A stretch of DNA of 64,000 nucleotides from Penium margaritaceum (taxonomy: Eukaryota > Streptophyta > Zygnematophyceae > Desmidiales > Peniaceae), in NCBI GenBank assembly GCA_023375785.1, contig SZWC01000030.1, forward strand, positions 282,436 through 346,435, in the 5' to 3' direction. Shown here in pieces: positions 24,944 through 37,680 of this stretch. The notes below the pieces were generated by a model, which was not told the origin of the DNA, did not search any database, and saw only the letters and a list, made by a program, of their open reading frames with translations. The first letter of the stretch is position 1; each line of letters starts with the position of its first letter. The position numbers and the translations under genes are program-made.

Positions 24944-25886
24944 TGTCAGAAGAATTCTGCGTGTTGCGGTCCGAACGCTTGACTGGCCGTCTATAGTGGT
25001 TTATGTCGTCTGTTTTGGGCGAATCAAGGACTTAGCGTGAGCTTTCTTGTCACTCCATGTTGTGTGAGCAGGCATTTAGAGACTGACACTTTTGCAAAGG
25101 GACTAACGTGTTTTTGCATTAGTTTTTTAGCATGGACATGTCACAAAATTCATAACGCTAATCATGAGCTTTGCAACGCACCAAACTGTGCACGATTTGG
25201 CCAAGCCCAAGTTACCTTTGTTGAAGCGCAAGTCTCGCCCACCGTAGAAGCCTGACACCGCCACTCGGCAGGTTCCTTCCTTTGCATCTGAAGCGCCTTT
25301 CACAAGGCGTAGATCCCATTGCACATGGTGTGGAGGTCCCCTACACCCTCTCCACTTTTGGGTCGAGTTGAGTGGTGAGGTGTGAGGAGGTTCAAAACCT
25401 GTCTGCGGACCTGTAGTCAGAATTATAACCAAGTCCCCTGGTAACAAAATGTACTACTGAGTTTTCAAAGTCGAGCCATGATTTTGGCTTAGTCCGTCTG
25501 TAACAACCTGCACTACAGGATCCGGTGGATAATCCACCTGATCAGGTGGATTATCAACTAGACGTCTCGCCGGGCCTTCTGGATCAATTTCTCCACATTC
25601 TATTTTTGTTCCTCAATCTAGTCGATTATCCACTGGATCTCGACTCGCAGCCGTTGTCCATACCCCAACTTTGGAAGGCCATATCTCCCTTGATGATTAT
25701 CTAATTCCAACAGAACAACTTCTATGAGATCCAACAACTGGCAAATGTTTTGGGGTAATCATCCATCAAAGGGTCCAAGGAACAGTTAAGTTGCCAAATC
25801 TACCGACGTGGAGTTTCCACTTTTTGGCGGCTTGTCGGCGCCTTCCGGCGCCGCATTTCGGCATGCAAAGAGGTAATCTTTCAACA
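24944..25886 (-). repeat. E 3' LTR (family S)
   Basis: The plus strand reads TGTCAGAAG at the left and CTTTCAACA at the right (943 bp). The minus-strand tract GCAAGGGGGATAA next to it is the PPT. The palindromes of the S family are visible at about 25520-25556 and 25617-25637. The flanking 5 bases (CATGA left of E, ATACA right of E) no longer match. Confidence 0.85.
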
Positions 25887-26357
25887 TTATCCCCCTTGCA
25901 CGTGCCATGCCCGCTACTCCTGCTTGCTCCCACTCATCTTTTGCTGCGCCCTCCAACCCATCGTAGCTGGTCATACTAGGTCTGGCCACGCTCAACGCGT
26001 GCCGGTCCGCGGATTGCGCTTTGATCAAGTAATAAACAAGCATGTTGTGCGTACGAAAATGCTGTACCACTACCTACCGCTTGTTGACCATGTCTCGTGC
26101 TTAGTGGTAACGCACATTGATGTGCTTCGTCTTTCAATGCTCTGTTGGGTCGTAGGATAGCAAGATGGAGCCGCTATTATCCTCTTACACCACCGTAGGC
26201 TCCAGCTACTACACGCCTAGCTCCCCCCAGCAACCAGCGGAGCCACATCGCCTCCTTGACCACCTCCGCCAGTGGGATGAACTTTGCTTCCATTTTGGAG
26301 GTGGCGGTGCAATCGTGCTTCCTGGTACACCACGACACCGATGCAATAGCGGGGAAG

Positions 26358-27090
26358 TGTTGGGAAAGTGGCCATCTGGCTCAGTTTTTGGTCCACAAGA
26401 GTAAGTTCAAGGATACTACCCAATGCCTGGTTCGATGCTTAAGCTGGCTTCTTTGTTAAAGACATCAGATGGCAACTTTTCTTTGTTTCAAGTTTCAAGC
26501 CGATCCAACAGTCGGATTGAGAGATGCATTTTCAAAGTTTTTGTGGTCATAGACCTCTGATGTCGGGGTGACCATGGGTGATGGATCCATGCGTTAGCGT
26601 GAGAAAACAAAAAGGCAAGAGGTCCATGCTCTAGACCTCATGGGAGAAATATCCTAAAAGATCCTTGGTCTTTGGATTGCCTTGTTAGACTGCTGACTAT
26701 GATAAAGGTACCTTTTCTTATTTTTAGGTTACGTGAGATCCTTGTGTGCTAGCCATGGATATATGGCGATTCGCCGTAGGACTGTGGGTCATGAGACCAC
26801 TGGGAATGAGCCATGAGAGCATTCTCCAGATCTCTATGTCATGCGTGAGTGGTCAACCTGATTTCCAGGCTGATTTCCTCTCTTGTGTGAGATTGTGGAC
26901 TCTAGTGTATGAGCCATAGCCTCCATGGCTAACAGGTGTGACTTGTGAGATGGCTGACTTGTCCAAACTCTAGTTCTATATGTACTCCATCATTTTGAGT
27001 GACTTGAGAACCATTTTCTAGCACAAGTGATGCCCATTCAGCCCCACATGATCACTACTCCATGGCTCCCCTTCTCCTCCAATTCCAACC
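26358..27090 (+). repeat. B3 5' LTR
   Basis: It starts TGTTGGGAAAG and ends AATTCCAACC. It aligns with the LTRs of B1 and B2 and is followed directly by a PBS-like tract resembling TTGGTATCAGAGC. Confidence 0.85.
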
Positions 27091-27893
27091 TTTGGCATAT
27101 GAGCAAGGTTTTGCCAGTTCCATCCAGCATAGGGCGTCACTTTGAGAATGACAGGTAAGGGTACAAAATGAGCAAATGTGACAATCAACCCAAGGATCTT
27201 CAAGTTTCACAGACAACCTTCCAAACCAGTCCAAAATCACAGAGATCCAACAATGGGATGGAGATCTATGCTCAAAACAAGGTTGGCCAGGGCTACACTT
27301 TTCTCTCTGAGTATGACTGTCGCCTTGATGACCATTATTCTATCGTTTCTTTGTCAACTATAAAAAGTATAACATGCGAATTGATTTTCTTTTCCAAGCT
27401 TTCCATTAGTGTAAAACATTTGCATTCCATTGATATGTTTGGGAGAAATGCCGCTGACAAGCTAGCTGGTCTAAGCAGGACTAGGAGTAGCAACATAGCT
27501 TGTTCTCAAAGTGCATATCTCTTAAGGTATTTTGTTGATGACCTTAATTTATGGGTCAATCTGAAACATTTCAAGCTAAATTTTCAAGTGGAAGGCTCTG
27601 TTTTCCAAATTTCTAGTCTGTTGGCCTATACAATCCATTTTCCATCAGACAGATTTATAGCAGAAGCTGTAGTACAAGCAGGGGTAGCGCTGCCACTCAA
27701 GGGTAGTGTTGAGCATCACCAAAGCTCAAAATGGTAGCAGAAGGCGTGGTAACAGCACCCAAGCCCTTGCATAGGTTGGACGGGCACGCCAACTTCACAT
27801 TTTGGAAGATCCATAACCGCCTTCTTTTGGAGGAGCGCGACTTGTGGGAGGTGGTGAGCGACAACCAGCGCGCTCCACCTCCACAGGCAAAGG

Positions 27894-28669
27894 TGTTGAC
27901 CTGATATGCTCCTTTTCCATAGCTGACATTTGGATTGGCACACGACGGACTAGGCATGCAGTAGTCCTATGAGGTAAGTCCCCTAAATCTGGTCGAGATA
28001 GACAATGCATGCACTACTCCTTTAAAGAATGTCCCCTTAGTCTAAACAAGATAGAATAGCCAATAAACACTACATAGGACATCTTCTTGTTGTTTAGACG
28101 TTCTTGAGTTAGTCTCTAGAGCGAGAGGTCACTAGGTGAAATCCTAGCCCTGTGAATAACTTTTTATTTTTACCAAAAGAGGTACACAAAGGTTCTCAGA
28201 GACATCTTAGACAATTCCAAGGTCCTTCTTGGTGGCCTACGCCACTTGGCTGTCGTAAGGAGCGCCATGTAGGCAAGGGGGATGATGCAATCCGGATTGC
28301 CTCCAAAAGTGGCTCACCCAAGGAGCCACTGTGCACCTAGGCTAGAGGCCGGGTCTAGGACTATAAGAACCTATCAGTTGCCTGTAATTGAGTACAGCTA
28401 TTACCTTTAAGACTTATAACAGATTGCCTACCAGAGGCAGACACTAATGAAGCATTGGTTGGTCTAAGCGACAAGAGTTCGCGCCTCGCGCAAAAGTACC
28501 AAGCTGTTGAGGACAATATGGAAGGAAGTGGTTCTTATGATCAACTCAGTGTAGAGCTTTGGCTCTGAGGGTGATATATATCCTTTTTGTTGTAATACCA
28601 AGAGCGATCGGCGCGAAACATTGTGTTGTAACCCATTTTCTAGACCGTCACGTAAGGCAAGTTGGGAGA
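27894..28669 (+). repeat. Solo LTR, family A, inside B3 gag
   Basis: It starts TGTTGACCTGATATGCTCC and ends near CAAGTTGGGAGA. B gag reads up to GCAAAGG on the left and resumes with GGTGGCGGGGAAAACGGC on the right. The 5-bp flanks AAAGG and AAATG differ at one base. It holds a TATA-like ACTATAAG near 28360 and a tRNA-like stretch (about 28091-28151). It is the innermost layer of the nest. Confidence 0.85.
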
Positions 28670-31502
28670 AAATGCATAACCGAAGTGCACGTGGTGGCGG
28701 GGAAAACGGCACAAAAAGGTATAGCGGATGCAAGTTCATCTACAACTATAGTATCGCCATACGAGGAGTAGAAGAAGAAGGACAAGCAGGCCTACATGCT
28801 ACTTGTCAACACCATCTCCAACCCGCATCTTAGTACATGAGTGACAAGGCAAGTGCACAACATGGGTGGCATGCATTGTGCAAGAAGTATGAGAGCAAGG
28901 ATCTTTCATTCCCCATGCTTTTCGAGGAGGAGAAGATGGTGTTTGAAATGCAGGGTGGTGAAAGGATGGAGGCGTACTTGAACTGGAAAAAGGAGCTGGC
29001 CAAGCAAAAAAGCAGCCAGCAACCATTTGGAAGAGACACACTTCATTCTCCTCTTGCTAAGGGGACCCTCAACAAGCAACGACACAGTGCGAGAGATGCT
29101 CAAATGCTAGCTGACTATCGACCTTGACTTTATTGGCAAGCACCAAGTGCAGGTAAGAGTGCATCACAATTCAACAAAGCGTAGTGGCGACATCAACCAT
29201 GGAGAAGCTTGTGTCATCATAGGCTCATGCAACAAGTAGCAGCAAGAGTTTAGGCAGCAAAGAGGTAAAAAGAAGGAGAAGTGCAACTACTCCGAGAAAG
29301 TGCCACTGCGGCATGTGCAATTGTAGCATCTTCAAACAAAATAGATGGTGCGTAACTTGCCCACCATCTTCAACATTGAGTAGCAATTGTGCATTGACTG
29401 TTTAGAGGGAAAGGAGCATCATGAGGCGTTCTCCAAAATAGGAAGTGCGCAAAGGAGGTGTCGCAGCTGGTAGACTCAAACTTAGGTGGCCCAATGTAGA
29501 TCAAGAGCTTTAGAGGCTTCAGGTATTTTCTAACCTTCATTGATGATTTTAGCCGTTACACTGCTATATACGTCCTTTCCTCCAAGGACCACTGCCTTGA
29601 CAGGTTCAAGAAGTTCAAGGCAATGGTGGAGAAAAAGACGGGTAAGAAAATAAAGGCATCGTGCAGCGACCACGGTGGCGAGTACCTGAGCAAGGACTTC
29701 TAGGACTACCTTGCAGCAGAAAACATCAAGGCGCAACAAACCGCGCCATACTCGCCGCAACAAATGGCGTAGTTGAACGCGCCAACCGCATAATCATTGA
29801 ATCGGCACACTCCATGCTGCACTTGGCTTGGGTCACCTATGACTTTTGGACCGAAGCAGTGAGCACTGTAACGTACCTCAAGAACCGCAAATCAACCAAG
29901 GCGTTGGAGCCCATGACATCATAGGAGACATGGTTGGCAAGAAGCCAATCATGGACCACCTCCGTGCGTTCCGGAGCTTACCACAAATACACGTGCCCAA
30001 GGAGAAGCCGTAGAAGTGGTATGCGAAGAGTGTACAGATGTTGGTAATCAACTATGATGTGGCCAACAAGGCGTATTGCCTCTCTGAAAGGGATACTAGC
30101 CACGTCATAATCTCTAGGGATGTGGTCTTCAACAAGAGAAATGCCATTGACCCCAATACTGTTTGTGAGGAAGTAACACAACTAGTAGCTGAAAAGGTAG
30201 TGGGAGAAGAATCCTTTCTTGACATTATCTTTCATGACCCTTCCTCTACTATGATTGTGGGAGGACCACTCCATTCTCCCATGTCTAATGTAATAAATAC
30301 ATGGGCCTCATCGGCAAAAGTAAAGGAAGGAGATGTAGCACCATCAACAACAGCAAATGTACCTGCAACACCGTGCCAACCGCCTACTAACACCCCAGTA
30401 CCAGATCTTATGGTACGCTAAAAGCCTGATGAGCGTGGGCATTTTTGGACGCTACAAAAATCAGGCTAGATGAGTATTGCAGTTACAGAGATTGACATGA
30501 GCCGACGTTCTACAAGGAGGCCATTGCTCTACTATGTGCAGCAGATTGGGTGTAAACTATGCAAAAACAAATACAGTCGTAGCTCGACAATGGCACATGG
30601 GAGCTGACTAAGTGTCCACATGAACACGATGTAATAAAATACAAGTGGATGTTCAAGAAAAAGAGAGGCCCGGATGGTAACCAAAGTTCAAGGCGAGGCT
30701 TGTTCCCAAGGGCTATTTGCAGTAGGAAGGAATCCACTACACTAAAACCTTTACTCCTGTTGCAAAATCTACCTCTCTACACACGCTCCTCTCTTATAGA
30801 GGAGTTGAGGACTTTGAGATCCACCACATTGACATGAAGACGGCATTCATGAACGGTGACCTGGAGGACCAGATCTACATGGAGCAGCTAGAGGGATTCT
30901 TCATGGATGGCTAGGATCACCTGGTTTTGAAGGCACAAAAGTTGATGTATACCCTCAAGCAAGTGTTGCATGTTTGGAACTAAACATTTGATGCGGCGCT
31001 ACAGTGCGTGGGGTTCTAGTGCAGCGAGTGTGACTACAGCGTTGATGGCTTATAGCATGGTCATGAGGTGCTTAAGATCATTGTCTATGTGGATGACATG
31101 CTCCTGTTTTTTAATAGCATGTCTCTACAAGAGTTTAAGGAGGCCATGCAGGAGCACTTCCACATGTGAGATCTCGAGGAGGGGGGCCTCATACTTCCTC
31201 GGTATCCAGATTATGCGTGAGAGTAAAGCACATATGCTCTCGTTACAGCATAACTGCTTCATCTATGATGTTTTGTAGCGGTTTGGAATGGGAGAGGCAA
31301 ATTCCATTGGCACTCCGATGAAGAAACAGCAATACCTCGTGAGCTTCAGTGGAGAAGTGGATGGAGCTGATCAGCAAAAACACCAGATTGCTCTCGGCAG
31401 TCTCAAGTACCTCACGGTGGCAACCACACTGAACCTCGCACAGGGTGTAAGCACCGTGAGCCAGCACATGGCTAATCCCTGATATAAGCACCAAAATGCA
31501 GT

Positions 31503-31627
31503 GAAGCGGATCTTTGGTTACCTTCATCAATGATTTGCGGTCCTCAAGGTTTGAAGCCTATACAGGGTTTCTGTAGCTGTGATGTTGTTGTTGTTACCAT
31601 TGATGAAGGTAACCAAAGATCCGCTTC
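31503..31627. repeat. Perfect 30-bp inverted repeat in B3
   Basis: 31503-31532 and 31598-31627 are exact reverse complements, separated by 65 bases. The left arm matches the RT/RNase H boundary of family B (GAAGCGGATCTTT in both). The right arm has no counterpart in B2. A local inverted copy made during repair or reverse transcription would explain it. Confidence 0.9.
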
Positions 31628-31637
31628 AACTTGTCGA

Positions 31638-32224
31638 GGGGATTCAACAGTCAGATAAAGAAATATGAACTTTCAAAGTTTATGGGGTTGTGGACCGCCG
31701 ATGTCTGGGTGACCATGGGTGACGGCTCCATGTCCTAGTCGGAGAAAAGCACAAGGCCAGAGGTTCAGGCTCAAGACCTGATGGGAGAAATATCCCAAAA
31801 GGTCCTTGGTCGTAGGATTGCCTTTTTGAGGTGTACTGACTACGATAAAAGGACCTTTCCTTACCCTTTAGGTTAGGTGAGATGCTAGCCATGGACACAT
31901 GTCGATTCTCAATGAAATCGTGGATCATATGACCGCTAGGAATTACCCATGAGAGCATTCTCCAGCTCTCTGGGTTCTGTGTGAGTGGTCAGCCTGATTG
32001 CTAGGGTGATTTCCTCTTTGTGTGGGATTGTGGAGGTTAGTGTGTGAACTTAGACTCCATGGCAAGGTGATGTGGCTTGTGAGAGGGCTGACTTGCCAAA
32101 GCTCTAGCTGTATATGTACCCCATCATCTTAAGTGATTCAACAACCATTCTTTAGCACAAGGGATGCATTGTCGGTCCTACCTGCTTGCTGCTCCAAGAC
32201 TCCTTCTCTCCTCCTATTCCAACA
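31638..32224 (+). repeat. B3 3' LTR, lacking its outer part
   Basis: It matches B LTRs from the segment GATTCAACAGTCAGATAA to the inner end CCTATTCCAACA at 32224. It is followed by the target duplication and E RNase H. Confidence 0.82.
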
Positions 32225-35200
32225 GGGAGAAGATGTAGCCGGATGTGGACTTGCGCTTGTCTATATCCCCGGTGTAGTCAACATCCGTATAGCACACAAG
32301 ACGCAAGGCGTCCACGCGCCCCTTGCCGTTGAATCTCAGGCCCATGTGTCGCGTTGCCTGAAGGTAGCGGAGGATGCGCTTGACCGCCTACTAGTGTAGA
32401 GGCCCTAGATTGGCCACGTACCTGCTCACTTGGCCCACCACGTAGGCGAGGTCAGGTCGAGTGCCCATCATGGCATACATGAGGCTGCTCACCGCCAATG
32501 GGTAGGGCACCCCTGCCATATCCCTCCGCTCTTCTTTTGTTTGCGATGCCATTGCTGTACTTTGTTCACAAGTCATAGCGACAGGACTGCATATTGGTTT
32601 GCAGTCTTCCATGGGGTACTGCTTTAACACTTTGGCAAGGTATTTGGCCTCACCCAGCTCAAGTGTGCACGCTCTCTGGTTCTGCGTAATGCTTACCCTT
32701 ATGTAGAACTCTTGCTTAATAATGTCCAAAAGTTGGACAATGCTGCTCCGTTGCTCTTTCAACTGATGTAGGCTCAGCAGGTCTGAGGAGCACAGGATGA
32801 GATCATCCACGTAGAGTGCAACAATCTGATGTAGCTTCTTGTTGCACCGCATTGTACACGCTTTGATCCGCCTCACAACGCTTGAAGCCGAGTTGTGCCA
32901 TGAAGCTGTCCATCTGTTGGTACCAAAATCGAGCGATTGTTTTAGCCCGTACAAGGACTTATGTAGCTTGCACACCTTGCCTTTGGCGCTTGTACCTCCT
33001 TTGGTCCCTCCAAGTAGATTTCTTTGTTGATGATGCCACTGAGGAAGGCCGTCTTTACATCCATGTGGTGGAACACCATGTTCTTTGTGCCTGCAACCGG
33101 AAGGATCGTCTAGATGCTTGTCAACTTGGCAACGGGGGTAAACGTCTCATTGGAGTGCTCGTCCTTACGCTACGCATATTTTGTTGTGTACTTCTTCTTT
33201 CATGAACTTGGTCTTGATGAACCACTCGGAGGCGATGACCTTTGCATCTTTCTGCGTGTGAACCAGCTCCCATGTGTCGTTTTTAGCAATGGACGCTTAC
33301 TCCGACTTGATGGCAGTATTCCACTGCTCTCCCTTGGGTCGGGCAATCGCCTCTTGCATGGTCTTTGGTGCGGTTGATGCAGCCACCAAATACTGCATCA
33401 TGCCAATCCATTGACCGTTGCCTATGTCGAAACACTTCCCGCTCTCCGCTGCCTCCCAATGTGGCGTGGCAGTTTTGGTGGTGTCTTATTCCTCTGTTGC
33501 GTTCTTTCCGACTCTCCCCGCTCCCATGAATCATCCACCGGATGGCTCCCTGAGGATCTAGCCGACTGCGGTGAACCATCAACTAGAGGAGCGACGCGTC
33601 CGGAGGACTTTTCTCCGACGCCCGACGCGAACTTTGCGGGGAGTGCACGCTTGGGCATCTACCTTTGGCTGATCACTCCGCCGTAGCTCCAACTCTCTTG
33701 CATCATCACCAGAGTCCTCCGATTCGGCTACTGCACCCGTTGTATCATCGCACTTCAATGCCGAATCATCGATTTCCGCATCTTCTGGCTCCTCCTTGTA
33801 TTCAAGGGGCTCAAACCACTCCCCCTATTTTGGAGTATTCGTGACGCGCATGTCGTTGGTGCTGCTGAAGCTCTGCTGCTTGTCAAACTGAGAATCACGG
33901 GTGCTGATGGTTTATTGCGTGCGCGGATCCCATAGCCGATACGCCTTTTGCACGCTCTTGTAGTCGAGGAATAAGCACAACTTTGCCTGCGGTTCTAGCT
34001 TGATGTTGCGGCGTTGCGCCGCCTACACCAATTCGTCCGCATTGCACCCCAACACCTTGAGGTGTGCCACATTTGGCTTGCGCTCACTCCAAACCTCCTA
34101 CGGCGTCTTCCTGCCGCCCTTACTCTTAAGCATTGCTATTGGGGTGGATTGATGGTGTAGCCCCCTATAGGCACAGCCTTCGCCTAGAACCCTCGCGACA
34201 ACCTTGCATCGACAAGCATGGTCTATACCACATTTACCAGCGTTTGGTTTGTCCAATCCGCCACTCCGTTGGACGGTGGCGAGTACGGCGTAGTTGGTTC
34301 CCACTTGATGCATTGCTGCTTTATCCACACGTTGGAGCCCACCTACATTTTGCCATTGTCATTCCATATCGCTCTGACATTCCCGCCAGTCTACCTCTCC
34401 ACCGCTCGGACGTACTCCTTCGGCCAGTGCAGGACCTCGCCGCTCGGATTCTAGAAGTACACAGAGTTGTTTGGTACTATCATCAATGAATGTGAGGAAG
34501 CATCTCAAGTCGCTGTTTGATTACATTTTGAATGCTCCGTACACGTCGTTTTACACGAATTCCAGCAAGTCCTTTGCGCAAGCCTCCTCTTTTAACGGCT
34601 TGCGTCGCGCCTTGACTGAAATGCAGGGCTTGCATCTTTTGTACGGTGTTGCATGTGATGCTGCGTGTGCACCGTCAATGACGAGGTCGTGCACCATGTT
34701 GCGCTTTGTAATCTCCTCAATGGTTGCGGATGTTGAGTGTCTAAATCGTCAGTGTCGAAGCTCTGCATCAGCGCTTCCTCCATTGGCCATGTTCATGACG
34801 CACTCGTGCAAGTCTGTTGCATCCAATGTTGCGTAGACCACCTTGGTCTCAACGATGTAGAGACCACCTTTGCACTACAACTCCTGCACAACCTTGTCAT
34901 TGTCGTCAATGTGCAACACCGCGCCTTTCCTATGGAAGAACACCTCATACTCCTTGTCTGTTCAGCGGCTGACACTCATGATGTCAGCCAGGCCAGGGAC
35001 GTACTATATATCACACATTGTGCACAGGTCTTAAAGTCCACCACGACTTCCACCTCCTCGTCAACTTGGTCGGCCGCTGGCTCGAGTTTATCATCCAAGA
35101 CCACCATTGCCTTGGAGGACTTGTTGAACATGACGAACCCAACCTTCTTGATTTGGGTGTGCACCTCGTTGCAAGAATCCAGGCACCACCTCTTGGCCTC

Positions 35201-36115
35201 CTTGAGGAAGTGTTCCTTGTTACCATTGGGGAGCATCTTGCCCTTGCTGTTTTTTCCACTGGTCTTTGCCTCTTCCGGGCACTCACAGGCCAAATAACCC
35301 TCCCTGCCACTATTGCAGCACTTATTCTTCTTTGCACCCTTCTTTCGACCGCTTTTCCACCACTTCTTTATCTCTGGGTTTGCCACCGCGTGTTTTGGTG
35401 ATGAGGGCCGATGAGGAAGACGAGGACTTCCATAGGGTTGACGCTGTGCCTCATTACAAATGTACATTGCGAACACGCCGTAGGTGAGCTTGTTATCCAA
35501 CCATCCGCCAAAGATGGTGATGAGTGGACCCAAAATGTTAGGTAGGGCCATGAAGAGGGCCATCATGTGCAGGTGCGTGTCCGTCTTCTACCCCACGTCG
35601 TTACATTGCAAGGCAAGTGAATCGATCCCCGTATGGCGAGGATGACCTCATCTCCTTCTTGGATTCTCACTGCGAGGAGGCAGTTCATTGTGAACACTTT
35701 GTTTGTGAGCAACTTGGACTGGTGGATGGCGGAGAGCTTTTGCCAAGCTTCATCTACCAGCTTGCTGCCTTGGAAGTAGCCCCTCTACGACTCAGCTGTC
35801 CCAAACACCATGAGCATGAGTGCCTCCGTGTTCTTCTTCTTGAAGGCATGCTTCTCTGTGGCCGTAGGCGTCGCCTCTGTAAGCACCTCCTTTCCCAACA
35901 TGATATCCCACGGCCCCTTATGCAAGAGGTGCAGCTCAAACTGCCACCTCCATAGCCCGAAGCTCAGGCTACCCGCATACTTCTGAATGGGATGGGTCTC
36001 CTTTTGCGCCATGTACTCCGCTGCTACTCCGACGAGATATCAGAACATCACAACGACGTCTAGGATGACGATCTTGTGCGCAGCAAAAGATGTACACGTT
36101 GGGCGCTATCAGACC

Positions 36116-36133
36116 GGTGGGCCCATAACCCTT
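36116..36133 (-). promoter_or_regulatory. Candidate PBS of E
   Basis: The minus strand reads AAGGGTTATGGGCCCACC immediately after the LTR end (ACA). Almost the same tract follows the 5' LTR of A1 (49091-49108). It is not the initiator-Met PBS. The primer tRNA is not identified. Confidence 0.5.
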
Positions 36134-37090
36134 TGTAATGAGAAATCTGCATGGTGCGGTCCCGATGTGGGACTCATTGTCCCTAGTGGTTCACGTCTTC
36201 TGTTTTGGGTGAATGTGAGACTGAGCGTGAGCTTTTTGAACACCCCACATTATATGAGCAAGCATTCAGAAACAGTCACTTTCACTGAGGAAATAACGTG
36301 ATTTTGCATTAGTTATGAGCATTTATACGGCTTGTCATGAGCTCTCCAACGCATCAATTTGCGTGAAATTTGGCCAAGCATAGCCCAAGTTACGTTTGGC
36401 AAAGCGCACATCTCATCTACCACACAAGCCTATCGCCGCCACTCGCCGTGGCGCCTTGCTTCACATGAAAAGCACCCTTTCCAATACGCAGATCCCATTG
36501 CACCTAGTCTCAGGGTCTCTTGCGGTGTTTCCATACACCATCCCCCTTTTTGGGTTGCGTTTAGTGATGAGGTGTGACGATGTTCCAAACCTGTCCGCGC
36601 ACCTGCAGTCATGTTTTTTAATGTCCCCGAGTGACAAAACGTACTCCTGAGTTTCAGAGGCCGAGCCATGATCTTGGCTAAGTTCCTCGGTAACAACTTG
36701 CACTACACGATCCGGTGGATGATCCACTTGATCAGGTCGATTACACCCTGGACGCCTCGGTGCGCCTTTCGAGCAATTTCTCTACATGGTATTTTTTGTA
36801 CTGAATCCGGTCGATTATCCACGAGATTTTGAGTCGCACCGGGCTTCTTGAGCCACTGTACACACTCCATCTTTGGAAGGCTATATCTTCCTTAATACTT
36901 GTTTGATTCTCGCAAAACAACTTCCAACAGAATTGCCGACACGAAACCTTTATGGGGCAATCATCCATTTTATGATACAAGTAATCCTTGAGACACCAGA
37001 TCCACCAGCGTTAAGTTTCTACTTTCTAGCGAATCGTTGGCGCCTCCCAGTGCTGCACTTGGGCATGCAGAGGGACACGTTTTCCACGCA
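36134..37090 (-). repeat. E 5' LTR (family S)
   Basis: The plus strand starts TGTAATGAG and ends near TTTCCACGCA (957 bp). It aligns with the solo S LTRs throughout, with a TATA-like stretch near 36330 and the palindromes at about 36711-36735 and 36808-36830. It is strongly diverged from the 3' LTR. Confidence 0.82.
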
Positions 37091-37680
37091 ATACAGACTA
37101 GGCATGCACCATTCCAATGGAGTAAGTCCCCAAGTCTGGCCCCAAAAGACAAGCGATGCACTCCGTGTTTTTGAGCAAGTCCCATTGATAGTATCGCAAG
37201 CAAACACAATCGAGGATAACTCCTTTGGAAAATGGGGACAAGAAGGTTCTAGAAGGCTTCTTAGAACATACCAAGGACCTTATTGGTGGGTGGTGCCACT
37301 TGGCGGTCACGGAGAGCACTATGTAGGTAGGGTGGATGATGCAATCTGGATTGCCTCCCAAGGTGGCTCATCCTAAGAGCCACAACGTCTTTAAGCTAGA
37401 GGATGGCTTGAGGACTATAAGTACCTTTCAATTTCCTATGATAGATTACCGTTCTTACATTTGAGACGCCTCAGATGTTTTTTCTACGGAGACAAACACT
37501 AAACAAGCATTGGCGGGTCCAAGCCCCAGGAGTAAGCTCCTTGCGTGAAACTGACCACGTGCTAAGGACATAGTGAAACAAAGTGATTCTTATGAGCTAC
37601 TTGGTATGGAACCGTGATTCTAAGGGTGATATCTACTAGTTGCAATGCTATGAAAGGACAGCAAGTACCATTTTTGCCTT
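37091..37680 (+). repeat. A2 5' LTR, inner part
   Basis: It continues the LTR of 24892-24943 after E (gactaggcatgcacc onward). A TATA-like ACTATAAGTACC lies near 37415. The inner limit is uncertain by some tens of bases. Confidence 0.7.

Larger units (their letters stand above)
26358..32224 (+). mobile_element. B3: family B element inserted in E RNase H
   Basis: Plus-strand order: 5' LTR (26358-27090), decayed initiator-Met PBS (27091-27108), leader (to about 27730), gag (27731-27893, resuming 28670 to about 29150), zinc-finger and protease region (about 29150-29340), GAG-pre-integrase and integrase (about 29340-30420), RT (about 30600-31480, with YVDDML) and a shortened 3' LTR (31638-32224). 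Flanks GGAAG and GGGAG are a 5-bp target duplication with one difference. E RNase H reads on either side, GYIFS to the right and WCTRK to the left. It is broken in numerous places and most of RNase H is absent. Confidence 0.85.
24944..37090 (-). mobile_element. E: family S copia element holding B3
   Basis: Minus-strand order: 5' LTR (36134-37090), PBS-like tract (36116-36133), leader, gag (about 35300-36012, from MAQKETHPIQKYAG, with CCHC-like remains near 35300), protease region (about 34990-35200), integrase (about 33850-34950), linker (about 33250-33850), RT (about 32400-33250, YVDDLILCSS), RNase H (32225-32390, resuming 25950-26357), PPT (25887-25906) and 3' LTR (24944-25886). RNase H is interrupted by B3. 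This is the only S copy in the window with an internal region. It has many breaks and widely diverged LTRs, so it is old. Confidence 0.82.

Noticed and set aside
34737-35297. 186-codon open frame on the plus strand
   Set aside because: Antisense to gag and protease/integrase of E. No recognisable domain.
24939-37095. Target duplication around E
   Set aside because: The 5-base flanks CATGA and ATACA do not match. The insertion is inferred only from the continuity of the A2 LTR on both sides.
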